A DNA stretch of 47,059 nt, from contig JAERRN010000017.1 in assembly GCA_016735445.1 (NCBI GenBank), positions 1 through 47,059 on the forward strand, written 5' to 3'. Below the pieces are notes generated by a model that was not told the origin of the DNA, did no database searches, and saw nothing but the letters and a program-made list of their open reading frames with translations. This stretch comes from Rickettsiales bacterium. Lineage in GTDB: Bacteria; Pseudomonadota; Alphaproteobacteria; Rickettsiales; Deianiraeaceae. This document shows, one piece after another, positions 9,955 through 18,113 of this stretch (positions are counted from its first letter, which is position 1; every line of letters begins with the position of its first letter). Made by a program: the position numbers and the translations under genes.

Positions 9955-10489
9955 ATAGAAAATGCAAACTATTTGTTTTTGATTTGAAGCGATGTAATCT
10001 AAGTATCTTTATTATATAAACTTGTTTTTATTTCTCAATTATTTAATAAAATTACTGAATAAAAAAGTTTATATAGTTTGACTAACTAATTAATAGTTAT
10101 TTACCATATTTACCGATGTTAGTTATAAACTTACTTATTGCAATTAATGTACAAGCATATAAATGCAATTGGCAACTTAAACTTACTTATTAAAGTCTTG
10201 ACAAAAAACTAAAAAAGCAACTAAAAAGCTGTTAGTGTGTATTTAACACATTGTGCGTCGAGCAGTTATTACTATGTCTTAAATATAATAATGTGACGGT
10301 ATACTGTTTTAACTTTAAGTAATGCGGCAAAGCTCTGTTAAAATTTATAATTTATTAATAGAAATAGCTTACCTTATTATGGGTGTAGCTGTAAAATTAA
10401 TATTATCTATCAACAACTATTGGACAGAGTAACAAACTAATTTAAGTTTATTACTCTTATTTACAATTTTTTAATCGTACTACAATAAT
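9955..10489. other. Intergenic region between divergent virB6-like and rnj genes
   Basis: 535 AT-rich bases without a credible gene. It holds the minus-strand promoter described at 10011-10038. On the plus strand a perfect TTGACA at 10198-10203 is followed after 18 bases by TAAAAA; this could serve rnj, but it would leave a leader of more than 250 bases. I see nothing else definite. Confidence 0.6.
10011..10038 (-). promoter_or_regulatory. Probable sigma-70 promoter of the VirB6-like gene
   Basis: Reading the minus strand, TTGAGA (10038-10033) is followed by a 16-base spacer and a perfect TATAAT (10016-10011). Transcription would begin near 10004 and leave a leader of about 50 bases before the ATG at 9954. 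No Shine-Dalgarno is visible in that leader. Confidence 0.6.
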
Positions 10490-12169
10490 ATGAGTTTTTC
10501 AAAGATCGGTATGCAAGTAATCCCAGTTGGTGGTTGCAATGAAATTGGCATGAATATGACACTATACCACCATAATAATTGCTGGTTAATGGTTGATTGC
10601 GGTATTGGCTTTGCTGGAGAAGGAGAAGCCCCCGGTATTGACATTAAAGTGTTAGATCTAAAATTTTTAGAGGAAAAAAATATTAAATTGTCTGGCATAG
10701 TTATAACCCATGTACATGAAGACCATGTTGGCGGTGTTTGTTATTTATTAAATTATTTAAAATGTCCAATATATTCTACTGTTTTTGTTGCTAATTTTTT
10801 ACGCAATAGGGCGCTTAGTTTAAAAATAGCCAGAGATTTAAATATAATTGAGATATTACCAACAAATCCTATTTTTCAAGTTGGCTCTTTTAGCGTTGAA
10901 ATGGTTGGTTTAACTCATTCCATTGTTGAGTCTCGTGGTTTATATATAAAAGCAGATGGAGTAAAAACGTTTCATACTGGAGATTGGAAATTTGACCCGA
11001 ATCCTGTTGTTGGCGAATTGTCGCAGAAAGATCGTTTAAAAGAGATTGGAGATGAAGGTCTAGATTTGTTAGTTTGTGATTCAACAAATGTTTTTAAACC
11101 AGGTCCAAGTGAAACAGAAGGTTCAATGGAGGACAGCTTGTTAAATCTTCTTAAGGGTGAAAAAAACAGAATTGTCATAGGTTTATTTTCGTCTAACATT
11201 GCCAGATTAACAACAATTGCAAAAATTGCTAAGGTTTTGAATAGAAAACTCGTTGCTGCTGGCACTTCTTTGCATAAAATTATTGGCATTGCTGTAAAAA
11301 GTGGTTATCTTACAGATCTAGACTATGTTGATTTAAAACAGGCCCGAGATATTCCTCGGGATGAAATATTGCTAGTTGCTACCGGTTGCCAAGGTGAACC
11401 AATGGCGACTATATCTAAATTAGCAAGTTGTCAACATCCATTATTAAAGCTGTCTACTGGCGATATGGTTGTTTTGTCTTCTAAAATTATACCTGTTAAC
11501 CATAATAGAATTTTAAAAATGGTAGACACGTTTATTACGAAGGGGATTAACGTTATAACCGAAAAAGATGCTTTTGTTCATGTTTCTGGTCACCCTAACG
11601 CATTGGAACTTAAAGAAATGTACTCTCTTTTAAGACCTACTAACGCACTTCCTGTACATGGCAATCCTTTATTGCTAAGAGAGCATTGCAGATTAGCTAC
11701 AGAATCTTTTGGCGCCGCTAAATCTCATTTTACATCTGATGGCTCTGTGTTCTCGGTTAATAAATCTGGAGAAATGACAGAGATTGACAAAATGAAAGTT
11801 TACGAACTTGGTGTTGATGGTTATATTTTAAGACCTTTGGACAGCATCGTAATGAAGGAGCGTAAAAAAATAGAACAAGCAGGCTCGATTTCTTGTTTTG
11901 TTTCTATAGATTCAAGCGGTAGGTTGTTTCATGATCCTAGTATTTTATCTGCCGGTTTGTTAGACGAAGAAGAGGATCTAGATTTAATTGATGAAATTAT
12001 TGGCTTAGTTATAAAGTTAATTCAACGGTGTAGTTACGATTTTAGCTCTGATGCGAGCCAAAGTAACAAACAAAAGCTTAGCTCAGATATTTCTCGCAGA
12101 ATACTACAGCATGTTAGGCATTTTACTAACAAAAGCCCATTGGTTAAGACGTCTATAACCATTGTGTAG
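10490..12169 (+). CDS. rnj: Ribonuclease J (metallo-beta-lactamase / beta-CASP nuclease)
   Basis: RNase J is a zinc-dependent 5'-3' exonuclease and endonuclease in mRNA decay and rRNA maturation. The 559-residue length is typical. The metallo-beta-lactamase motif HxHxDH is present as THVHEDHVGG (His74, His76, Asp78, His79); further motifs are the HTGDWKFDP stretch, CDSTN, the beta-CASP segment with ATGCQGEP, and HVSGHP near the end of the catalytic core, followed by a C-terminal domain. The ATG at 10490 is preceded by A/T only, and MQVIPVGGCNEIGMN is the conserved N-terminus. It is the first gene of a plus-strand group (rnj, rplY, tRNA-His, TraT-like), but the 265-base gap and a hairpin make co-transcription with rplY doubtful. 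Confidence 0.95.
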   Translation: MSFSKIGMQVIPVGGCNEIGMNMTLYHHNNCWLMVDCGIGFAGEGEAPGIDIKVLDLKFLEEKNIKLSGIVITHVHEDHVGGVCYLLNYLKCPIYSTVFVANFLRNRALSLKIARDLNIIEILPTNPIFQVGSFSVEMVGLTHSIVESRGLYIKADGVKTFHTGDWKFDPNPVVGELSQKDRLKEIGDEGLDLLVCDSTNVFKPGPSETEGSMEDSLLNLLKGEKNRIVIGLFSSNIARLTTIAKIAKVLNRKLVAAGTSLHKIIGIAVKSGYLTDLDYVDLKQARDIPRDEILLVATGCQGEPMATISKLASCQHPLLKLSTGDMVVLSSKIIPVNHNRILKMVDTFITKGINVITEKDAFVHVSGHPNALELKEMYSLLRPTNALPVHGNPLLLREHCRLATESFGAAKSHFTSDGSVFSVNKSGEMTEIDKMKVYELGVDGYILRPLDSIVMKERKKIEQAGSISCFVSIDSSGRLFHDPSILSAGLLDEEEDLDLIDEIIGLVIKLIQRCSYDFSSDASQSNKQKLSSDISRRILQHVRHFTNKSPLVKTSITIV

Positions 12170-12283
12170 GTATTATTGTTTTTGTATTCCCTCGGTTAGA
12201 TTTTAGTATTATTTGTTAACTAATATATTAATGTGCATTTTGGCATGTATTATGTATTTAATTTTAATTTTAGTATTTGTTTA

Positions 12284-12298
12284 ACCCTCGTCGAGGGT
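12284..12298 (+). terminator. Hairpin after rnj, possible terminator
   Basis: ACCCTCG / CGAGGGT form a perfect inverted repeat around one base; the stable form would be a six-pair stem with a three-base loop. It is followed by AT-rich sequence but no clean T-run, so terminator function is only suggested by the stem and by its position 115 bases after the rnj stop. Confidence 0.35.
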
Positions 12299-12356
12299 AT
12301 AATTTTATATATGGAGATGGATTTTTTGCCTTACTATTGCTATTTTGCAATAATAC

Positions 12357-12385
12357 TTGACAATTAGTTATTGTGTCGGTACTAG
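12357..12385 (+). promoter_or_regulatory. Candidate promoter of rplY
   Basis: A perfect TTGACA (12357-12362) lies 17 bases upstream of TACTAG (12380-12385), a weak -10. The start codon of rplY would be about 43 bases downstream of the predicted transcription start. Confidence 0.4.
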
Positions 12386-12434
12386 TTTTTATATCCTGTT
12401 TACTATGGTTTTATAACATTATAGTAGTATAATT

Positions 12435-13082
12435 ATGTCAGAATTTAATTACAAACTTGAGGTCGAGCCAAGAAATGCTTTTGGTAAGGTTCTTGTCGCA
12501 AAGTTGAGGTTGAGCGGTTTTATTCCCGCTGTTGTGTATTCTAGGTTTGAGAAAGGTAAATCTGATAACATTAGCATTTTGGCCTCTGATGCCAATATGG
12601 TTGTTAGCGATTATCAGGCTAAGTCCCGTTTATTAGAGCTAGTTCTTGATGGAAAGGTAAGAAAGGTACTTTTGAAATCGGTTGATTTTGACCCAGTTAC
12701 CGATTTACCGGTACATTTTGATTTTATGGAAGTTGAACTTGGTGACGTTGTTACTGTTTCTCTACCTGTTAGGGTTATCCATGCAGATAAGTCTGTTGGG
12801 GTAAAGCGTGGTGGAGATATAATCATTCTTCGGTATAATGTTCCTGTCGCAATTAAGGTTTCCAAAAATCCGTCAGAGATATTGGTTGACGTTGCTGATT
12901 CTGTGATAGGTAGCAGATATAAGTTATCCAATGCTATAGTGCCAGAAGATGCAGTTATAGGTCAGGATTTACTTATTGTGAAAGTTGTTGGTCGTAGGTC
13001 TGGCGCCAAGGTTGGCAACGATGAAGCAGGAGGTGATCCTGCTGATAAGCAGAATGAATCTACAGAACAGAAGAGTTCTTAG
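12435..13082 (+). CDS. rplY: 50S ribosomal protein L25/general stress protein Ctc family
   Basis: A 215-residue protein of the two-domain L25 (TL5/Ctc) type that binds 5S rRNA. The N-terminal half (YKLEVEPRNAFGKVLVAKLR, GFIPAVVYS) is the 5S-binding domain, and the second half (VKRGGDIIILRYNVPV, PSEILVDV) is the beta-barrel TL5 domain. The Gly/Asp/Lys-rich C-terminal tail (NDEAGGDPADKQNESTEQKSS) is typical of the long alphaproteobacterial form. The ATG at 12435 is preceded by TATAATT rather than a Shine-Dalgarno sequence. The tRNA-His gene begins 37 bases downstream, so both may be on one transcript. Confidence 0.92.
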   Translation: MSEFNYKLEVEPRNAFGKVLVAKLRLSGFIPAVVYSRFEKGKSDNISILASDANMVVSDYQAKSRLLELVLDGKVRKVLLKSVDFDPVTDLPVHFDFMEVELGDVVTVSLPVRVIHADKSVGVKRGGDIIILRYNVPVAIKVSKNPSEILVDVADSVIGSRYKLSNAIVPEDAVIGQDLLIVKVVGRRSGAKVGNDEAGGDPADKQNESTEQKSS

Positions 13083-13119
13083 TTTTACTGCTTGGTTGGC
13101 TGTTTATCGGTACAACTAT

Positions 13120-13195
13120 GGTGGCTGTAGCTTAGTGGGAGAGCTCTAGATTGTGGTTCTAGAAGGCGCCAGTTCGAATCTGGTCAGCCACCCCA
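13120..13195 (+). tRNA. tRNA-His (GTG)
   Basis: A complete cloverleaf: acceptor GTGGCTG/CAGCCAC, four-pair D stem, anticodon stem CTAGA/TCTAG enclosing TTGTGGT (anticodon GTG), T arm with GTTCGAATC, and an encoded CCA. The extra 5' G at 13120 (G-1) faces C73, the hallmark of tRNA-His in bacteria. The ORF-track start at 13153 falls inside this tRNA and so cannot be the start of the next gene. Confidence 0.97.
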
Positions 13196-13278
13196 CCAAT
13201 TTGTTGTTTTATTTTTTATCTTTAGCTATATATAGTGTGTCTGTGTGCTGTGTTAGTAAAATACTTAGTGGTAGCGAT

Positions 13279-14202
13279 ATGCGTGCGTTATGTACGTTTA
13301 TTTGTTACTCTGGTAAAAAAGCAATGGTATTGCTTTTAGTTTTTCAGTTATCAGGGTGTGGTTTTGTCCATAACGTGGCAAAACTAACTAGATCTAATGC
13401 TGTTACGTACTCTCTTAGCGAGTTATACATTGATAATAGCGAACCTAGTAAAACTTCTATTTTAGTAAAGATTGTTGACATTGGCTGCTTTAAGGAGAAA
13501 CAATTAGCAAATGTTAAGTTAGAATTAATAGATATAATAAAGGGAATGGGTTATAATATTGTTGATTCCATCTCTGATGCAAACATGATAATCACTCTAT
13601 CCTTTAAGAATTTTAGCCAGATATCTGATAAAATGTTAAACAGTGTAGAGAAATATGTTCATTATAAAGAGATTACTGGTTCTATTGTAACGTCTCATGA
13701 CAAGATGATACCAAACGATGTTAAACTTGCCATGGCTGGTAATGGTGTTTCTGTTTCTAGTTCATCCGGTAATACTGCTTATTCTGGTACTGTTGGTTTT
13801 TTCACAAGGTTATTACAGCGCGATTTTAGCAGTGGCTTGGCATTAGGTATGTTAGGTAGTTTTTTAATTGCAGGTTCTAACCCTGTTACTTTAATTTTAG
13901 GCGCTGCCGTTGGTGCTGTTATTACAGTTTTATTACAGATTATAACAATTACAAAAAGCTATAGTGGATCTGTGAGTATTAGAATTTCAAAAAGGTGTGA
14001 GAAGTACGATGTGAAAAGAAAATTCTTAACATTTGAATCGTCAAATATTATAAGAGAGTCTTTTTTAGAATCAAAGCATGATTGGGTTGATTATGATTCT
14101 GATTTACTAATTGTTGTTAATTCCCCATTAACAATGAATAGAGGCAGAAAACTATTTACAGAACAATCTATTAACTCTATTAAGAGTATATTATCACATT
14201 AA
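13279..14202 (+). CDS. TraT-like outer-membrane lipoprotein
   Basis: From the ATG at 13279 the protein has 307 residues. I chose this start because the upstream part of the ORF overlaps tRNA-His, and because it gives a lipoprotein signal with a basic n-region (GKK), a hydrophobic core and the lipobox LSGC (Cys27). The mature part resembles TraT, the F-plasmid surface-exclusion and serum-resistance lipoprotein: a stretch ending SILVKIVDIG, then a possible DUF-like alpha/beta segment with MGYNIVDSISDANMIITL, a glycine-rich hydrophobic segment (LILGAAVGAVITVLLQ) and then SYSGSVSIRISKR. It is about 60 residues longer than TraT, with an insertion before the glycine-rich segment. There are no conjugation neighbours, so a chromosomal envelope role is as likely as transfer. 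The TraT assignment rests on pattern only. Confidence 0.6.
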   Translation: MRALCTFICYSGKKAMVLLLVFQLSGCGFVHNVAKLTRSNAVTYSLSELYIDNSEPSKTSILVKIVDIGCFKEKQLANVKLELIDIIKGMGYNIVDSISDANMIITLSFKNFSQISDKMLNSVEKYVHYKEITGSIVTSHDKMIPNDVKLAMAGNGVSVSSSSGNTAYSGTVGFFTRLLQRDFSSGLALGMLGSFLIAGSNPVTLILGAAVGAVITVLLQIITITKSYSGSVSIRISKRCEKYDVKRKFLTFESSNIIRESFLESKHDWVDYDSDLLIVVNSPLTMNRGRKLFTEQSINSIKSILSH

Positions 14203-14299
14203 TTAAATAGGTTTTTGCCATATTGCTACCAATTGTGTTTAAGTTATATTTTAATTAAAACTAGTTGAGGTTATTTTTATACAATTTGCCTTGTACGGT

Positions 14300-14319
14300 G
14301 CTATTTTGTATAAAATAGC
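14300..14319. terminator. Perfect hairpin between convergent genes, possible bidirectional terminator
   Basis: GCTATTTT / AAAATAGC form an eight-pair stem around the loop GTAT, roughly midway between the converging TraT-like gene and the 14383-15273 gene. The stem itself supplies the A/T tract on both strands, but there is no further T-run. Confidence 0.4.
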
Positions 14320-14382
14320 AGTTATATATTTAAGCTTAATTATGCATAATCACTATAAACAGCTATATCTTTGTTAAAAGGT

Positions 14383-15273
14383 TTAAAGGTTTTGCCAGAT
14401 TCCAAAAATTATTCCAGAACCTCTTTGATATCCCGATTGTGGCAATAAGTTTACATTACTACCTGCATCAAATACCAAACCAACAACAAGAGATGTATTT
14501 TTTGTTATGTGCGTTGCCACGTTAATGGTAAATATACCTATATGATAGGAAGTAATTTCTGTATCCATCCCTGATTGCGTATATAGATGAAATATTTTTC
14601 TAAATTGTAATATTATCGATATATCGCTAAGATGCACACCAATTCCGGCCTCAATTCTTATTTCGTCAAATGGAAGAAGTAGTCTATTTCTGTAGGCCGC
14701 TGATATATAAAAGAAGGCTCCTTCTGATTGTGTTACGCCCGGTATTCCGACTTGTGAGTCGTGTAGACTAAAACCTAAACTCGCTTGTATTTGAAAATCG
14801 GATTGCGATTGGTAGTTAAATAGCATATTTCCAAGTTCGTTTTTTTTATATATTGCTGGCGCTTTTAGTCTTGGCTCTATAGTAAAAACTACTCCTTTGT
14901 AATTAAAGATTTTTTGCTTGTAGTATAGTTCTGTTATTGGTATCCCAATTGTGGTTTCTTTCATTAAAATATTATTAGCTGTTCCGTAAAGAGAGGAGAA
15001 GATATCTACCCCAACTGTGCCCGTTTTAAACAATCCGTATTCTACAATCAAATTATGATGTAGCCCCAATAAATACGGCTCATCATTCGGGTTAATGTCT
15101 TTAATAAATTCTTTTGTCATAATAAAATTATTTATTATTTGGAAGGAGCCTTTCTTTTGTACCCAAGTATTTGCTTTGGTGTAATTATTTTTACAAGCTA
15201 GAGTTGTAAAAATAATACAATATATACTAATATATGTAACTAATCTTATAGTGCGCAGATAGTTTGTTATCAA
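14383..15273 (-). CDS. Putative exported beta-barrel/outer-membrane protein, unknown function
   Basis: I do not recognise the family. The 296-residue protein has an N-terminal signal (hydrophobic YISIYCIIFTTLAC; Cys27 could be lipidated, although Thr at -3 is not canonical). The rest is made of alternating polar/apolar strands separated by short turns (EYGLFKTGTVGVDIF, FQIQASLGFSL, EIRIEAGIGVHL, TSLVVGLVFDAG), as in small outer-membrane barrels. Neither a terminal Phe nor a clear beta-signal is present; it ends in IWQNL. It begins 27 bases after the stop of the dioxygenase-like gene, at the end of a minus-strand run from dapD, and probably shares its transcript. Envelope localisation is inference. 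Confidence 0.6.
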   Translation of the reverse strand: MITNYLRTIRLVTYISIYCIIFTTLACKNNYTKANTWVQKKGSFQIINNFIMTKEFIKDINPNDEPYLLGLHHNLIVEYGLFKTGTVGVDIFSSLYGTANNILMKETTIGIPITELYYKQKIFNYKGVVFTIEPRLKAPAIYKKNELGNMLFNYQSQSDFQIQASLGFSLHDSQVGIPGVTQSEGAFFYISAAYRNRLLLPFDEIRIEAGIGVHLSDISIILQFRKIFHLYTQSGMDTEITSYHIGIFTINVATHITKNTSLVVGLVFDAGSNVNLLPQSGYQRGSGIIFGIWQNL

Positions 15274-15300
15274 ATTTGTTTTTTGATTTGTTTTTGGTTG

Positions 15301-15972
15301 TTAATCGTGTCTGGTTCTATGCAGACCGTTTAATCTTATTTTAAATATAGCCGTTTTCCCCTGATTAGGAGCATCTGGATTTTCATCTTCTAACTGGCAA
15401 GTAATTAATTGCCTTTCTCTTGATTTTAAAGAAGAAATTTTTGGATCTGTTTTATTTCTTGGATGGTTAGGGAATATCATTTCTAATTCGATTGTGTCAA
15501 AGTCACTATGCTCAACAATTATATGTATGTGAGGCGTTCTAAGACCATAAAACCCTGGCATAATTGTTGTAAATACATAATGACCGGTATTATCAGTTAC
15601 ACAATAGCCAGCCGATAGAAAATCGGGGTCATGCTTATTGTAGTCATCTTTATCTACTAGATAATTATAGTAACCAAAATGATTTGCCTGCCATATTTTA
15701 ATTTTTACATTTTCTATTGGCGCGTCAGCTAAGTCAACTACTTTACCATATATTACCAAAGGCTCACCTTTTGCTAAAAAGGGACTTCCGTTTTTTCTTC
15801 GTAAATTATTTGTTGTTGGAAAAGATAACGGTTTTGCGTGTTTATCTTTATAATTATTTGACGTTAAATAGCCTATGTTATATAGTATAATTTCTGGGGC
15901 TGTACCGTAAGTATTTTTATTGGTAACAAAAAAAGACAGGGTTAGTAATGCTATTATCTTGCTAAATTGCAT
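15301..15972 (-). CDS. Exported intradiol ring-cleavage dioxygenase-like protein (protocatechuate 3,4-dioxygenase beta fold)
   Basis: The hallmarks of the intradiol dioxygenase fold occur in order: LVIYGKVVDLADAPIENVKIKIWQ, NHFGYYNY, HDPDFLSAGYCVTDNTGHYVF, TIMPGFYGLRTPHIHIIV. From the ATG at 15972 (224 residues), the four iron ligands of the family map to a Tyr of FGYY (101/102), Tyr142 and His148/His150 of HIH, so the non-heme iron site looks intact. The start at 15972 (MQFSKIIALLTLSFF) gives a clean signal peptide; the ORF-track start six residues earlier is less likely. Known enzymes cleave catechols in the cytoplasm, but this one looks periplasmic or secreted and has no aromatic-degradation neighbours, so its substrate is unknown. 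It lies between the FKBP-like gene and the outer-membrane-like gene on one strand. Confidence 0.75.
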   Translation of the reverse strand: MQFSKIIALLTLSFFVTNKNTYGTAPEIILYNIGYLTSNNYKDKHAKPLSFPTTNNLRRKNGSPFLAKGEPLVIYGKVVDLADAPIENVKIKIWQANHFGYYNYLVDKDDYNKHDPDFLSAGYCVTDNTGHYVFTTIMPGFYGLRTPHIHIIVEHSDFDTIELEMIFPNHPRNKTDPKISSLKSRERQLITCQLEDENPDAPNQGKTAIFKIRLNGLHRTRHD

Positions 15973-16054
15973 ACTAATGTAAATTAACAAATGCTAGTAT
16001 ATTTTTATACCACTTTATTAACTATGCAGTACGTAAATTGCAAGTTTAATTATA

Positions 16055-16996
16055 TTAGGTAATTCTTTTTAAGCTAAATATTAAGTCTTGTTTTGCTATT
16101 TCTTTATTAATAAGAGCCTTTTTTAAGGGCTTTGTTTTATATGCGTTAAGTTTGTCATGAAATAAAAAAAGCTTTCTATGATTTGGCTTAATTTTAAGCA
16201 CAACTTTATCTCCAATACCTATTCTAAGTAGTGCTTGTTCAATTTGTATTGGTATTTGACCGTTACCAATGTTTATATTTTTTATTTGTCCATTAGTAAC
16301 CTTTTTACCGTCTATTGTTTTTATATCATATTTTAGTGAAATAATTTCGTTACATTTAGTTTTATATTTATTCTTTGCTGATATATATAGAATAATTGGC
16401 GGTTCTGTTATTACTTGGGGCATTACGTCTTTTATTTCTACAGACTGACAAGTAATCTCGGATGACAGTAGAATAGATTTAGTTTTAGGTATATTTTTAC
16501 AAGCATATATTACATCTCCTTTTCTTGCGTATGGTATTTCATTTTGTAGTTCCTCAAATATACCATGCTGCTGCTGTCCAGATATAAATAGTAGTATTTT
16601 TTCTGCTGATTTTACATTGTGGCCTGTATTATGTATTGGTGCAGAATTTATTTGATCAAGTGTTTCCTCTTTAAATTTTACTTTTAATTGCGTTCCGCAA
16701 AAAGCAATTGGCTCTTGTAACGATGGCTCTTCTTGGTATATTATAAAAGCTTTATTGTACATGTATAGATGATAGTCGACGGTTTTCATAAAAGGCATGT
16801 TTTCCCCAACAAAAAGTTGTTGATCTTGAACTATAATTTGCTGGGTATTGTTTTGTAATAAATTGTTATCCGCTTGTGAGGTTTGTAACATTTGCTCTAA
16901 TAAGTCTCTCTTATTATAAGATGTAAAAATTAAAAACATCACCGCAAGCATTTTTCCTACTCTATGTCTATTTTTGTGAAAACCTCCGTTACACAT
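16055..16996 (-). CDS. Exported or membrane-anchored FKBP-like protein (possible peptidyl-prolyl isomerase)
   Basis: A 313-residue protein with a basic N-terminus followed by a short hydrophobic stretch (MLAVMFLIFTSY), so it is probably exported or anchored. The C-terminal part (LKYDIKTIDGKKV, then NIGNGQIPIQIEQALLRIGIGDKVVLKIKPN) follows the FKBP pattern of short strand, lG.gq, helix, and .GmkvGek..l.ipp. A similar but more diverged half lies at about 120-180 (FISGQQQHGIFEELQ, YARKGDVIYACKN), which suggests two FKBP-like domains. Most aromatic active-site residues of FKBP are not obvious, so it may be a non-catalytic chaperone-type relative. It sits 54 bases after dapD. The call is based on pattern recognition and is uncertain. 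Confidence 0.45.
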   Translation of the reverse strand: MCNGGFHKNRHRVGKMLAVMFLIFTSYNKRDLLEQMLQTSQADNNLLQNNTQQIIVQDQQLFVGENMPFMKTVDYHLYMYNKAFIIYQEEPSLQEPIAFCGTQLKVKFKEETLDQINSAPIHNTGHNVKSAEKILLFISGQQQHGIFEELQNEIPYARKGDVIYACKNIPKTKSILLSSEITCQSVEIKDVMPQVITEPPIILYISAKNKYKTKCNEIISLKYDIKTIDGKKVTNGQIKNINIGNGQIPIQIEQALLRIGIGDKVVLKIKPNHRKLFLFHDKLNAYKTKPLKKALINKEIAKQDLIFSLKRIT

Positions 16997-17050
16997 TTTG
17001 TTGTTTGTTTAACTTATGATATTTAGTTATATTTAAATATAATTTTATAG

Positions 17051-17914
17051 TTAATTTAATGAACGTAATAGATCGTTTAATGCAACTTTATTACGAGATT
17101 GAAGATCTACTTTTTTTACAATTATTGCGGCAGACATATTTACGTTAGGATATTTTTGAGAAGGCACAGAGCCAGATACCACTACAGAGCCAGCTGGGAT
17201 AATTCCAAAAGATACATTTCCGGTTTCTCTGTCTACAATTCTGGTTGATGCACTAATTGAAACACCGTTTGATATAACACTACCTTTCTCAACGATAACG
17301 CCTTCAACAATCTGGCTACCAGCGCCAATAAAACAATCATCTTCTATAATAACGGGGTTTTGGTTTACTGGCTCAAGTACACCGCCAATACTTGCATTAC
17401 TTGACACATGACACCGTTTGCCAATCTGCGCACAACTCCCAATTGTTGACCAAATATCTATCATTGTTTCATTTCCTATATATGCACCTATGTTAACAAA
17501 AGAAGGCATTATAACGCAGCTCTTACCAATGTAAGAACCGTTTCTAATAAAAGATCCAGGTACGGCTCTAATTTGTTTATTTATAAATTGTTCTTCAGAC
17601 CAATTATTTGTTTTTAAGTCTACTATATCGTACCAAGTTATACTGCCTTTTGACGTTGGTATTTTTACTAGTTGGCTATTGTTTGTTTTGAAAGATAACA
17701 ATATTGCTTTTTTTACCCACTGGTTTGTTTGCCATTTATCGTTTATTTTTTCCGCCACTCTAATACTGCCATCGTTTAGTTTGTTAATAACAAAATCTAT
17801 AGTTTTTTTTATTTCTGGCTTTGTTGTGTCTAGTTTGTTTTGCAATAAAAGATTCCAACTGTCTTCTATTGTTTTACTTATTTCTGCTATTTTTATATTG
17901 GTGTCGTTTGTCAT
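17051..17914 (-). CDS. dapD: 2,3,4,5-tetrahydropyridine-2,6-dicarboxylate N-succinyltransferase
   Basis: DapD adds succinyl from succinyl-CoA to tetrahydrodipicolinate in the cytosolic succinylase branch of DAP/lysine synthesis; dapE in this window catalyses a later step of the same branch. The 287-residue length is standard. The left-handed beta-helix is visible as hexapeptide repeats from about residue 120 (NGSYIGKSCVIMPSFVNIGAYIG), with the conserved MIDIWSTIGSCAQIGKRCHVS and GGVLEP stretches, and the C-terminal GSVPSQKYPN segment. It is the first gene of a four-gene minus-strand run, with a good promoter 56-85 bases upstream of the ATG. Confidence 0.95.
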   Translation of the reverse strand: MTNDTNIKIAEISKTIEDSWNLLLQNKLDTTKPEIKKTIDFVINKLNDGSIRVAEKINDKWQTNQWVKKAILLSFKTNNSQLVKIPTSKGSITWYDIVDLKTNNWSEEQFINKQIRAVPGSFIRNGSYIGKSCVIMPSFVNIGAYIGNETMIDIWSTIGSCAQIGKRCHVSSNASIGGVLEPVNQNPVIIEDDCFIGAGSQIVEGVIVEKGSVISNGVSISASTRIVDRETGNVSFGIIPAGSVVVSGSVPSQKYPNVNMSAAIIVKKVDLQSRNKVALNDLLRSLN

Positions 17915-17969
17915 TCTGGCTGATTATTAAATGATTTTAAACGCAGGCTATCTTGTTTGCAATATCGCG

Positions 17970-17999
17970 ATTATTGATATTAAAGTTGTTATTTGTCAA
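17970..17999 (-). promoter_or_regulatory. Probable promoter of dapD
   Basis: On the minus strand a perfect TTGACA (17999-17994) and AATAAT (17975-17970, five of six consensus positions) are separated by 18 bases. The segment GGTAAAATT lies a few bases upstream of the -35 and also occurs upstream of sodB and of the 19656-20069 gene. Confidence 0.5.
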
Positions 18000-18113
18000 G
18001 ATACTTAATTTTACCAGTTATATTTTATTGTCCATTACCCTTTTATTTTGTTTAAGCATGGATATAGGTAACTAAGTAATTCGTATGTTATCGTGTTTTA
18101 TAAAGTTTGTAAG

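Noticed and set aside
12420-12434. TATAAT directly upstream of the rplY ATG as a -10 box
   Set aside because: It would place the transcription start inside the coding region; the TTGACA-based promoter further upstream fits better.
13153-13278. N-terminal 42 residues of the TraT-like ORF as given in the ORF track
   Set aside because: The start lies inside tRNA-His, and the lipoprotein signal begins at the later ATG.
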